A stretch of 64,000 nt of DNA from Streptomyces sp. NBC_01262 (GTDB taxonomy: Bacteria > Actinomycetota > Actinomycetes > Streptomycetales > Streptomycetaceae), in assembly GCF_036226365.1 (NCBI RefSeq), contig NZ_CP108462.1, positions 3,948,501 through 4,012,500 on the forward strand, read 5' to 3'. The first letter of the stretch is position 1, and each line of letters starts with the position of its first letter. The notes below the pieces were generated by a model, which did not search any database, had not been told where the DNA came from, and saw only the letters and a program-made list of their open reading frames with translations. Both the position numbers and the translations under genes were made by a program. Below, piece after piece: positions 33,742 to 41,788 of the stretch.

Positions 33742-35691
33742 GTGACGAGTCAGGTCAGCAGCCCAGCGACCGAGCATCGGGTGCTCGGGGAGCAGCGCAA
33801 ACCGGCCAAGGAGACCAGGCGACTGGACCGGGTGATCATCCGGTTCGCCGGGGACTCCGGAGACGGAATGCAGCTCACGGGTGATCGTTTCACCTCGGAG
33901 ACCGCGTCGTTCGGGAACGACCTTTCCACGCTGCCGAACTTCCCGGCCGAGATCCGGGCGCCCGCAGGCACCCTGCCGGGCGTTTCGTCGTTCCAGCTGC
34001 ATTTCGCCGACCACGACATCCTTACGCCCGGCGACGCGCCGGACGTCCTGGTGGCGATGAATCCGGCCGCCCTGAAGGCGAATACCGGCGATCTCCCGCG
34101 CGGCGCCGAGATCATCGTCAACACCGACGAGTTCACCAAGCGCGCGATGGCCAAGGTCGGTTACGCCGCCTCGCCGCTGGAGGACGGCTCGCTGGACGCG
34201 TACGCCGTGCATCCGGTGCCGCTGACGACGCTCACGGTGGAGGCGCTCAAGGAGTTCGAGCTGTCCCGCAAGGAGGCCGAGCGCAGCAAGAACATGTTCG
34301 CGCTGGGCCTGCTGAGCTGGCTGTACCACCGGCCGACCGAGGGCACCGAGGCCTTCCTGCGCAAGAAGTTCGCGAAGAAGCCGCAGCTCGCCGAGGCGAA
34401 TGTGGCCGCTTTCCGGGCGGGCTGGAACTTCGGCGAGACGACCGAGGACTTCGCGGTCTCCTACGAGGTCGCCCCCGCGAGCGACGCCTTCCCCACCGGG
34501 CTGTACCGCAACATCTCGGGGAACCTGGCGCTGTCGTACGGGCTCGTGGCCGCGTCCAAGCAGGCGGATCTGCCGCTGTTCCTGGGCTCGTACCCGATCA
34601 CCCCGGCCTCGGACATCCTGCACGAGCTGAGCAAGCACAAGAACTTCGGCGTGCGCACCTTCCAGGCCGAGGACGAGATCGCCGGCATCGGCGCCGCCCT
34701 GGGGGCGGCCTTCGGCGGGGCGCTGGCGGTCACCACGACCTCCGGGCCGGGCGTGGCGCTCAAGAGCGAGACGATCGGGCTCGCCGTGTCGCTGGAGCTG
34801 CCGCTGCTGGTGATCGACATCCAGCGCGGCGGCCCGTCCACCGGACTGCCGACCAAGACCGAGCAGGCCGACCTGCTCCAGGCGATGTACGGCAGGAACG
34901 GCGAGGCCCCGGTGCCGATCGTGGCCCCGTCCACCCCCGCCGACTGCTTCGACGCCGCCCTGGAGGCGGCCCGGATCGCCCTGGCCTACCGCACCCCGGT
35001 CTTCCTGCTCTCCGACGGCTATCTGGCCAACGGCAGCGAGCCCTGGCGGATCCCGGAGATCGACGATCTGCCGGATCTACGCGTGCAGTTCGCCACCGCG
35101 CCCAACCACGAGGGCCCGAGCGGCGAGCGGGAGTTCTGGCCGTATCTGCGCGACCCCGAGACCCTGGCCCGCCCCTGGGCGGTGCCGGGCACACCGGGCC
35201 TCGAACACCGGATCGGCGGCATCGAGAAGCAGGACGGGACGGGGAACATCTCCTACGATCCGGCCAACCACGACTTCATGGTCCGCACCCGGCAGGCCAA
35301 GATCGACGGCATCGCGGTCCCCGACCTGGCCGTTGACGACCCGTCGGGCCAGGCCAGGACCCTGGTCATCGGCTGGGGGTCCACGTACGGACCGATCACC
35401 GCCGCCGTACGGCGCATCAGGGGCGCAGGGGGCGCGGTCGCGCAGGCCCATCTGCGCCATCTCAATCCCTTCCCGCGGAATCTCGGTGACGTGCTGGGAC
35501 GTTACGAGAAGGTGGTGGTGCCGGAGATGAACCTCGGCCAGCTCGCGCACCTTCTGCGGGCCAAGTACCTGGTCGACGCTCGCTCCTACACCCAGGTCAC
35601 AGGGCTTCCTTTCAAGGCCGAACAACTCGCTGATGCAATTTCCCCGAATCTCATTGTTGGGGCCATTCAGGAGGAGAGCGCGGATGTCTGA
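33742..35691 (+). CDS. korA: 2-oxoglutarate:ferredoxin oxidoreductase, fused gamma-alpha subunit
   Basis: The 649-aa protein joins an N-terminal gamma-type domain (about 25-200) to an alpha-type domain (about 240-640), as in actinobacterial KorA. With KorB it oxidises 2-oxoglutarate (or a related 2-oxoacid) with CoA to the acyl-CoA, reducing ferredoxin in the cytosol. The GTG start follows GAAGGAGG. It is preceded by the phased repeat array and overlaps korB by 8 nt. Confidence 0.92.
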   Translation: MTSQVSSPATEHRVLGEQRKPAKETRRLDRVIIRFAGDSGDGMQLTGDRFTSETASFGNDLSTLPNFPAEIRAPAGTLPGVSSFQLHFADHDILTPGDAPDVLVAMNPAALKANTGDLPRGAEIIVNTDEFTKRAMAKVGYAASPLEDGSLDAYAVHPVPLTTLTVEALKEFELSRKEAERSKNMFALGLLSWLYHRPTEGTEAFLRKKFAKKPQLAEANVAAFRAGWNFGETTEDFAVSYEVAPASDAFPTGLYRNISGNLALSYGLVAASKQADLPLFLGSYPITPASDILHELSKHKNFGVRTFQAEDEIAGIGAALGAAFGGALAVTTTSGPGVALKSETIGLAVSLELPLLVIDIQRGGPSTGLPTKTEQADLLQAMYGRNGEAPVPIVAPSTPADCFDAALEAARIALAYRTPVFLLSDGYLANGSEPWRIPEIDDLPDLRVQFATAPNHEGPSGEREFWPYLRDPETLARPWAVPGTPGLEHRIGGIEKQDGTGNISYDPANHDFMVRTRQAKIDGIAVPDLAVDDPSGQARTLVIGWGSTYGPITAAVRRIRGAGGAVAQAHLRHLNPFPRNLGDVLGRYEKVVVPEMNLGQLAHLLRAKYLVDARSYTQVTGLPFKAEQLADAISPNLIVGAIQEESADV

Positions 35692-36772
35692 GGCACCTGC
35701 CGTCGAGCACCCGGCGCCGGGGGGGCTGCCCGCGCTGAGCCTGGTCCCCAAGGCCGACGCCAAGCAGTCGATGAAGGACTTCAAGTCGGATCAGGAAGTG
35801 CGCTGGTGCCCGGGCTGCGGGGACTACGCGATCCTCGCCGCCGTCCAGAGCTTCATGCCCGAACTGGGGCTGGCGAGAGAGAACGTGGTCTTCGTGTCCG
35901 GGATCGGGTGCTCGTCCCGCTTCCCGTACTACATGAACACGTACGGCATGCACTCCATCCACGGCCGCGCCCCCGCCATCGCCACCGGCCTGGCGGCCTC
36001 GCGCCGCGACCTCAGCGTGTGGGTCGTGACCGGCGACGGCGACGCGCTGTCCATCGGCGGCAACCACCTGATCCACGCGCTGCGCCGCAACGTCAATCTC
36101 AAGATCCTGCTCTTCAACAACCGGATCTACGGCCTCACCAAGGGCCAGTACAGCCCGACCAGCGAGGTCGGCAAGATCACCAAGTCCACCCCGATGGGCT
36201 CCCTGGACGCGCCCTTCAACCCGGTCTCGCTCGCCATCGGCGCCGAGGCGTCCTTCGTCGCCCGCACCATCGACTCCGACCGCAAGCACCTCACGGCAGT
36301 GCTGCGGGAGGCCGCCGCGCATTCCGGGACGGCGCTGGTGGAGATCTACCAGAACTGCAACATCTTCAACGACGGCGCCTTCGACGCCCTCAAGGACCAG
36401 GCGACCGCCGAGGAAGCCCTGATCCGGCTGGAACACGGCCGCCCCATCCGCTTCGGCGCGGGCGCCGCCAAGGGCGTGGTCAGGGACCAGGCCACGGGTG
36501 ACCTCAAGGTCATCGACGTGACGCCGGCCAACGAGCACGAGGTCCTGGTCCACGACGCGCACGCGGCCAGCCCGACCACCGCCTTCGCGCTGTCCCGGCT
36601 GGCCGACCCCGACACGCTGCACCACACCCCCATCGGAGTGCTGCGCAGCGTGGAACGGCCGGTCTACGACACCCAGATGTCCGACCAGCTCGAAGCCGCC
36701 GTCGAGCAGCACGGCAAGGGCGACCTCGCGGCGCTGCTGACCGGCAGCGACACCTGGACGGTCGTCGGCTAG
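35684..36772 (+). CDS. korB: 2-oxoglutarate:ferredoxin oxidoreductase, beta subunit
   Basis: The 362-aa protein binds thiamine diphosphate (GDGDALSIGGNHLIH...NN block at about 125-155) and one [4Fe-4S] cluster through WCPGCGD, GIGCSSR and the NCNIFNDGAF Cys. The ATG at 35684 has AGGAGGAG upstream and lies within the end of korA, so translation is coupled. With the nearby nuo operon it suggests that reduced ferredoxin feeds respiration (inference). Confidence 0.93.
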   Translation: MSEAPAVEHPAPGGLPALSLVPKADAKQSMKDFKSDQEVRWCPGCGDYAILAAVQSFMPELGLARENVVFVSGIGCSSRFPYYMNTYGMHSIHGRAPAIATGLAASRRDLSVWVVTGDGDALSIGGNHLIHALRRNVNLKILLFNNRIYGLTKGQYSPTSEVGKITKSTPMGSLDAPFNPVSLAIGAEASFVARTIDSDRKHLTAVLREAAAHSGTALVEIYQNCNIFNDGAFDALKDQATAEEALIRLEHGRPIRFGAGAAKGVVRDQATGDLKVIDVTPANEHEVLVHDAHAASPTTAFALSRLADPDTLHHTPIGVLRSVERPVYDTQMSDQLEAAVEQHGKGDLAALLTGSDTWTVVG

Positions 36773-36774
36773 GC

Positions 36775-37173
36775 CTAGGAGTTCTTGGCTTTGTCGTACG
36801 CGTCCCGGGCGGTCATCACGTCCGGGACGCGGCCTTCCACCCACCTGGCCAGCGCCCAGACCTGGCGGGCGGCCTCCTCACCGACCGGAGTGAGGGAGTA
36901 GTCGACGTGCGGCGGGATGACGGGGCGCGCCTCGCGGTGCACGAAGCCGTCGCGTTCCAGGGTCTGGAGGGTCTGGGCGAGCATCTTCTCGCTGACCCCG
37001 CCGACCGCCCGGCGCAGCTCACTGAAGCGGTGCGTGCCGTCGAGCAGCGCGGCCAGCACGAGGACACCCCAGCGGCTGGTGACGTGCTCAAGGATCACCC
37101 GGGAGGGACAGCTCGCGGCGTTGACGTCCGGTACGAGCGTGTGGAGCGCGCTCGGCTGATTACTTACTGCCAT
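36775..37173 (-). CDS. HxlR-family redox-type regulator
   Basis: The 132-aa protein is a winged-helix HxlR/DUF24 regulator with CPSRVILEHVTSRWGVLVL at about 22-40; its single early Cys (C22) is the position that senses oxidants or quinones in QorR/HypR-type proteins. It is divergent from a QorB-like reductase gene and the shared gap contains paired AGTACC motifs. Its stop codon is 2 bp from the korB stop. Confidence 0.9.
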   Translation of the reverse strand: MAVSNQPSALHTLVPDVNAASCPSRVILEHVTSRWGVLVLAALLDGTHRFSELRRAVGGVSEKMLAQTLQTLERDGFVHREARPVIPPHVDYSLTPVGEEAARQVWALARWVEGRVPDVMTARDAYDKAKNS

Positions 37174-37176
37174 GCC

Positions 37177-37218
37177 AGTACCTTACTTCAAAGTGGGTAC
37201 TTTCCAGAAGTTAGTACC
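37177..37218. promoter_or_regulatory. AGTACC/GGTACT operator cluster between HxlR and QorB genes
   Basis: AGTACC at 37177-37182 and GGTACT at 37196-37201 form an inverted repeat 19 bp apart, and a third AGTACC lies at 37213-37218. The first half-site is 4 bp from the HxlR start codon. HxlR regulators typically bind such sites in divergent promoters. Confidence 0.6.
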
Positions 37219-37275
37219 AGTCTTAGCGTTAGTCCTGCATCCGCACCCATCCCGCAGATCCAGGAGAACGCACCC

Positions 37276-38133
37276 ATGAGCATCGTCGTCACCGGAGCCA
37301 CCGGCCAGCTGGGCCGCCTCGTCATCGACGAGCTGCTGGCCAGGGTCCCCGCCACCGAGGTCGTCGCCGTCGTACGCGACGCGGGCAAGGCCTCCGACAT
37401 CGCGGCGCGCGGCGTCGGGCTGCGGATCGCGGACTACAGCGACGCCGAGTCGCTCGCGAACGCCTTCCAGGCCGGCGAGACCGTCCTCCTCATCTCCGGC
37501 AGCGAGGTCGGTCAGCGCATCCCCCAGCACACCGCCGTGGTCGACGCCGCCAAGAACGCGGGGGTCGCCCGCATCGCGTACACCGGCGTCCTGGGCGGCC
37601 CGGCCGCCGACTTCACGCTCGCCGACGACCACAAGGCCACCGAGCAGGCCATCCTCGACTCCGGCCTGACGTACACCTTCCTGCGCAACGGCTGGTACAC
37701 CGAGAACTACACCGCCCAGATCCCCGTCCAGCTTGAGCACGGCGTCGTCGGCAGCGCCGGCGAGGGCAAGGTCGGCTCGGCCACCCGCCAGGACTTCGCC
37801 GCCGCCGCGGCCGTCGCCCTGACCGGCGAGGGCCACGAGAACAAGGCGTACGAGCTGAGCGGCGACGAGCCCTGGACCCTGGCCGAGTACGCGGCCGAGG
37901 TGGCCAGGCAGTCCGGCAGGGAGATCGCGTACACCGACGTCCCGGCGGAGGTCCTCACGGGCATCCTCACCGGCGCCGGCCTGCCCGAGGCGTTCGTGGG
38001 CATCCTGGTCGACGTCGATGTCTCGGGCATCTCGCGCGGCCTGCTGGAGGGCGGCAGCGGCGACCTCTCCCGCCTCATCGGCCGCCCGACCACCCCGCTG
38101 GCCGAGACGGTCGCGCTGGCACTGAAGGGCTGA
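37276..38133 (+). CDS. QorB-like NAD(P)-binding quinone reductase, atypical SDR
   Basis: The 285-aa protein starts with a Rossmann GATGQLG motif (residues 7-13) and continues as an NmrA/QorB-type atypical short-chain reductase, with LRNGWYTENY near 137. QorB uses NADPH to reduce quinones in the cytosol. AGGAG precedes the ATG. The divergent HxlR gene suggests induction by quinone or oxidative stress. Confidence 0.88.
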   Translation: MSIVVTGATGQLGRLVIDELLARVPATEVVAVVRDAGKASDIAARGVGLRIADYSDAESLANAFQAGETVLLISGSEVGQRIPQHTAVVDAAKNAGVARIAYTGVLGGPAADFTLADDHKATEQAILDSGLTYTFLRNGWYTENYTAQIPVQLEHGVVGSAGEGKVGSATRQDFAAAAAVALTGEGHENKAYELSGDEPWTLAEYAAEVARQSGREIAYTDVPAEVLTGILTGAGLPEAFVGILVDVDVSGISRGLLEGGSGDLSRLIGRPTTPLAETVALALKG

Positions 38134-38278
38134 CGGGAGGGCCGCTCCCCCATCTTCCGCATGGCGGTCCTACGGCTGTCATGACCGTCATGCGGAACGC
38201 GGATGACACCCCCTTCCCCGGCGCGCTACCGTCGGACGGTTGCCGTACGCCGCCGGGGCCGGGGCCGGGGAGGATCCG

Positions 38279-39235
38279 TTGAACGAGAAGGACCAGCGCG
38301 CCGGGCTCGTGTACGGAATCGCCGCCTACGGCATGTGGGGCGTCTTTCCGCTCTATTTCCCGCTCCTCGAACCCGCCGGCGCGCTGGAGATCCTCGCCCA
38401 CCGGATGATCTGGTCGCTGGCCGTGGTCGCCGTCATCCTGCTGGGCCTGCGCCGCTGGCAGTGGATACCCGAACTGCTGCGGCAGCCCAGGCGCCTCGCG
38501 CTGCTCGCCCTCGCGGCGACCGTGATCTCGGTCAACTGGGGCATGTACATCTGGGGCGTCAACAGCGGGCATGTCGTGGAGACCTCGCTCGGCTACTTCA
38601 TCAACCCGCTGGTCACCATCGCGCTGGGCGTCGTCGTGCTGCGCGAGCGGCTTCGGCCGGCACAGTGGGCGGCCGTCGGCATCGGCCTCGCGGCGGTGAT
38701 CGTCCTCACCGTCGGCTACGGCCGGCCGCCGTGGCTCTCGCTGGCGCTGGCCTTCTCCTTCGGCACGTACGGGTTCATCAAGAAGAAGGTGAACATGGGC
38801 GGCCTGGAGTCGCTCGCCGCCGAGACCTCGATCCAGTTCCTGCCCGCCCTGGGCTTCGTCCTGCTGCTGAGCGCCCGCGGCGAGGACACCTTCACCGCCC
38901 ATGGCCCCGGCCACGCCGCCCTGCTGGCCGCCGCCGGGCTGATCACCGCCGTCCCGCTGATCTGCTTCGGCGCCGCCGCGATCCGTATCCCGCTCTCCAC
39001 GATCGGGCTGCTCCAGTACCTCGCCCCGGTCTTCCAGTTCCTGCTGGGCCTGGTCTACTTCCACGAGTCCATGCCCCCGGCCCGCTGGGCGGGCTTCGGG
39101 CTGGTGTGGGCGGCGCTGGTGATCCTCACGGCGGACGCGCTGCGCACCGCCCGGCGGACGCGGACAGCACTGCGCGCCCCCGGCATCGTTGACGGGAGCG
39201 CGCCGGTGGTCGGAGCCGGGGCTACCGAAGGCTGA
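38279..39235 (+). CDS. rarD: RarD-like EamA-family permease
   Basis: The 318-aa protein has about ten transmembrane helices in two EamA halves (about 10-145 and 150-290) and the early AYGMWGVFPLYFPLL and IWSLAVV segments of RarD. The substrate is unknown. Start chosen at TTG 38279 with GGGGAGG upstream; an earlier TTG at 38240 is possible. The gene ends inside the 3' end of the convergent DUF397 gene (14-bp overlap). Confidence 0.85.
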   Translation: MNEKDQRAGLVYGIAAYGMWGVFPLYFPLLEPAGALEILAHRMIWSLAVVAVILLGLRRWQWIPELLRQPRRLALLALAATVISVNWGMYIWGVNSGHVVETSLGYFINPLVTIALGVVVLRERLRPAQWAAVGIGLAAVIVLTVGYGRPPWLSLALAFSFGTYGFIKKKVNMGGLESLAAETSIQFLPALGFVLLLSARGEDTFTAHGPGHAALLAAAGLITAVPLICFGAAAIRIPLSTIGLLQYLAPVFQFLLGLVYFHESMPPARWAGFGLVWAALVILTADALRTARRTRTALRAPGIVDGSAPVVGAGATEG

Positions 39236-39434
39236 CGAGGGCGACGAAGGCGCCCCAGGCGTCGGCGCCGAAGGCGAGGGCGGGGACCGCTCTGTCCTTG
39301 GAGTCACGGACGTGGACGGCGCCGTGAGCGGCCGCGACCTCGACGCACTCACCGCCCTCGTTGCCGCTGTAGCTGCTCCTGAACCACGCCGATGCGGCGG
39401 GTTCAGCCGGTTCCAGAGGTTGCGCGCTGTTCAT
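39222..39434 (-). CDS. DUF397 protein of a WhiJ-type locus
   Basis: The 70-aa protein has the family core WFRSSYSGNEGGECVEVA and VRDSKD. DUF397 proteins work with neighbouring XRE regulators in Streptomyces development and antibiotic control (WhiJ/AbaA-type loci), probably as antagonists. Its start overlaps the XRE stop by 4 nt. Confidence 0.88.
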   Translation of the reverse strand: MNSAQPLEPAEPAASAWFRSSYSGNEGGECVEVAAAHGAVHVRDSKDRAVPALAFGADAWGAFVALVSLR

Positions 39435-40243
39435 AGTTCTCCTGCCAGCCGTTCGATCAGGCTCGCTGACTCCTCGGGGCTGAGGGCCTGTGCGCGGATG
39501 ATTCCATACCGCTGGGTGAGCACACTGACCTCGTCCCGATCGGAGATCAGGAAGCTGCCGCTCTGGCCTTCGACATAGGCCAGACTGCGGCGTTCGGGGG
39601 TTTCGAGCAGCACCATGGGGCCGTCGAGACCGGAGTGGGTTTCCCGCCGGGTCGGCATGACCTGCAGCGAGACGTTCCGCATGCTGCCGCAGTCCAGCAG
39701 GCGGTGCAATTGGTCCTTCATGGATCCGGGTCCGCCGATGGGGCGTTGGAGTACGACCTCCTCGATGACGAAACCCAGTACGGGGGCCGGCTTACGGATC
39801 AGCACGCTCTGCCGGTCGATGCGGGCCGCGACCCTGGTCTCGATCTCCTCGTCGTCCAACGGCGGGCAGCGGGCCGCGATCACGGCACGTGCGTAGCCCT
39901 CGGTCTGCAGGAGGCCGGGCACGGTCTGGTTCGCGTACAGGTACATGCTCACCGCCTCGGCCTCCAGCAGCGCGAAGTCCTGGAACCAGGACGGGTAGCG
40001 CTCCTGCGCGAGGAAGGGCGCGGCGGCCTTGAGCAGCCCGCGCGCGCCGAGCACGGTGTCGGCCCGGTCGATGAAGTCCTGCTTGGGGATGCGGCGGCCC
40101 TGCTCGACAGCGCTCACCATGGACTCCGAGTAGTCGATCCGGTCGCCGAGTTCGGCGCGGGTCAGCCCCGCTTCGGTCCGAAGCCAGCGGACCTGTCCGC
40201 CGAAGACGCGCAGGGTCGCTGACGTTCCGTCGCTCTGGCTCAC
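39431..40243 (-). CDS. XRE regulator with DUF5753-type domain
   Basis: The 270-aa protein has an HTH at about 10-65 (VRWLRTEAGLTRAELGDRIDYSESMVSAVEQGRR) and a ligand-binding-like C-terminal domain from about 90, starting with the common VPGLLQTEGYARAV segment. It is paired with the DUF397 gene. I take the GTG at 40243, with AAGGAG upstream. An open frame continues upstream through a heptamer repeat array and is probably not translated in full. Confidence 0.85.
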   Translation of the reverse strand: MSQSDGTSATLRVFGGQVRWLRTEAGLTRAELGDRIDYSESMVSAVEQGRRIPKQDFIDRADTVLGARGLLKAAAPFLAQERYPSWFQDFALLEAEAVSMYLYANQTVPGLLQTEGYARAVIAARCPPLDDEEIETRVAARIDRQSVLIRKPAPVLGFVIEEVVLQRPIGGPGSMKDQLHRLLDCGSMRNVSLQVMPTRRETHSGLDGPMVLLETPERRSLAYVEGQSGSFLISDRDEVSVLTQRYGIIRAQALSPEESASLIERLAGEL

Positions 40244-40256
40244 AGGCCCGCTCTCC

Positions 40257-40312
40257 TTCCCGCTTCCCGCTTCCCGCTTCCCGCTTCCCGCTTCCCGCTT
40301 CCCGCTTCCCGC
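40257..40312. repeat. eight tandem heptamers (TTCCCGC) before the XRE gene
   Basis: TTCCCGC is repeated eight times without error; on the coding strand of the XRE gene it reads GCGGGAA and the last unit runs into the Shine-Dalgarno (GGAAGGAG). Perfect short repeats at this place expand and contract by slippage, so leader length, promoter spacing or an upstream in-frame start could vary between cells. Confidence 0.85.
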
Positions 40313-40380
40313 CTGCACAACCCGCCTTGTAGCCGCGCCGTGCATGGTGAAGCCAACACCGCGACGGAATCGTTGGGTCC

Positions 40381-40884
40381 ATGAACGCCGAAGCTGCCCC
40401 CAACGACGAACCGGCCGCTTATCCTGCGGCCGCATCCCCCCACGCCCATGCCCACCCCCATGCCCCGCTGCCGTACCGCCCGGACTGGGTGCCCACCTCC
40501 GGGCACCAACTCAGCCGTACGGGCGTCCAGTTCGACGCCGTACGCATCGCTGGCCTGCGCGCAGAGGAGGTCGCCGACGAACTCGCCGCCGAGACCGGCG
40601 GCGCGGCCGGCCCGATCATCCGCGAGGCCGTCGGCCAGCGCTGGATGTACTTCCTCTGCCCGCCCGGCAGCGCCGCCGGCTACCGCTGGCCGCCCGGCAT
40701 CATGCGGCTCGGCGGCACCTCCACGAGCGTCGGCTACGTCGGCGTGCCCGCCCTGCACGGGGACACCTGGCCGCTGGCCTGGTACTCGCGGCCGAGCGAG
40801 CAGTCGCGATTCGTCGATCCGGCGCTGCTGTACGCGACGCTGTGCCGGCTGGTGGGGTGGCGGCCGCTGAAGGAGCCTTGCTAG
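40381..40884 (+). CDS. conserved hypothetical protein
   Basis: The 167-aa protein has a His/Pro/Ala-rich N-terminus (about 10-35) and a mixed alpha/beta remainder with Trp-rich motifs (WMYFLCPPGSAAGYRWPPGI near 88). The HLYF-like layout and position opposite an XRE gene resemble the small prim-pol-like N-terminal proteins of Streptomyces, but the catalytic acids are not obvious, so I do not assign a function. It is divergent from the XRE gene. Confidence 0.65.
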   Translation: MNAEAAPNDEPAAYPAAASPHAHAHPHAPLPYRPDWVPTSGHQLSRTGVQFDAVRIAGLRAEEVADELAAETGGAAGPIIREAVGQRWMYFLCPPGSAAGYRWPPGIMRLGGTSTSVGYVGVPALHGDTWPLAWYSRPSEQSRFVDPALLYATLCRLVGWRPLKEPC

Positions 40885-40897
40885 CTCTCCATGCGTA

Positions 40898-40924
40898 TGC
40901 ACATAATGCGCGTGTACATAATGC
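40898..40924. promoter_or_regulatory. direct repeat before the FMN-reductase gene
   Basis: TGCACATAATGC (40898-40909) and TGTACATAATGC (40913-40924) differ at one position and are 15 bp apart. The AT-rich units lie 26 bp before the ATG at 40950 in otherwise GC-rich DNA, as expected for a regulator site. Confidence 0.45.
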
Positions 40925-40949
40925 ATGCGCAACGAGATGGGGATGCGGC

Positions 40950-41537
40950 ATGACCACCGGCATCAGCACTGGCACGCCCGGCGACGCCGGCCGGAGATAC
41001 CTCTTCCTGCTGGCCAACACCCGGCCCGGCGGCAACACCGAGCTGCTCGCCCGCCACGCCGCCGAGCAGCTCCCGCCCCAGGCCCAGCAGCGCTGGCTCC
41101 GCCTCGCCGACCTGCCGCTGCCCGCCTTCGAGGACCACCGCCACGAGGGCGACGGCGCCTACCCCGAGCCCACCGGCCACGCCCGCACCCTCCTCGACGC
41201 CACCCTGGACGCGACCGACCTCGTTATCGCCTCGCCCCTGTACTGGTACAGCGTCTCCGCCGGCACCAAGCTCTACCTCGACCACTGGTCCGCCTGGATG
41301 CGCGTCCCCGGGCTGGACTTCCTCCCCCGCCTGCGCGGCAAGACCCTGTGGTCGGTCACCGCGCTGGCCGGCCAGGACCCCACGACCACGGAACCCCTCG
41401 TCGGGACGCTCCGGCACACCGCCGCGTACGCCGGCATGCGCTGGGGCGGAGCCCTCCTCGGCAACGGCAGCCGCCCGGGCGACGTCCTGCGGGACACCGA
41501 CGCCCTGGCGCGGGCGAAGGGCTTCTTCGCGGCGTAG
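40950..41537 (+). CDS. NAD(P)H-dependent FMN reductase-family flavoprotein
   Basis: The 195-aa protein has a flavodoxin-like fold with the phosphate-binding loop NTRPGGNTELL (about 23-33) and SPLYWYSVSAGTKLYLDHW (about 94-112), characteristic of NADPH-dependent FMN reductases and quinone reductases. It would reduce quinones or related compounds in the cytosol. The ATG at 40950 is one of several clustered starts; the frame and family alignment favour it. Confidence 0.82.
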   Translation: MTTGISTGTPGDAGRRYLFLLANTRPGGNTELLARHAAEQLPPQAQQRWLRLADLPLPAFEDHRHEGDGAYPEPTGHARTLLDATLDATDLVIASPLYWYSVSAGTKLYLDHWSAWMRVPGLDFLPRLRGKTLWSVTALAGQDPTTTEPLVGTLRHTAAYAGMRWGGALLGNGSRPGDVLRDTDALARAKGFFAA

Positions 41538-41603
41538 GCCGCAGCGGCGTACGGCGTGCCCTCTCCGGGGCCCGCCGCGTTGGCTCTACCGTGGCCGCCA
41601 GGC

Positions 41604-41773
41604 CTGGGGCCTGTCCGGCGGATCCTGGCCGGGTCCACGACGCCTGGCACGGCACCTCGCGGCGTTGCCGAAACACCCTCAGGAAACCACCCTGAGGGCG
41701 CTCCGGCGCCTTGCGATGCACCGCACCAGACGCCGCGGCCTATCCGACCAAGATCCGCCGGACAGGCCCCAGG
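41604..41773. mobile_element. miniature inverted-repeat element, copy 2
   Basis: Perfect 22-bp terminal inverted repeats (41604-41625 and 41752-41773) begin CCTGGGGCCTGTCCGG. The interior matches, in opposite orientation, the element at 19191-19358. Its right end lies 16 bp before the transporter start codon, so it supplies the Shine-Dalgarno region (CAGGAGAG) of that gene. Confidence 0.7.
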
Positions 41774-41788
41774 AGAGCGAGCCGCCGC

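Noticed and set aside
40257..40312. Heptamer array as a CRISPR
   Set aside because: The units are contiguous, with no spacers, and far too short.
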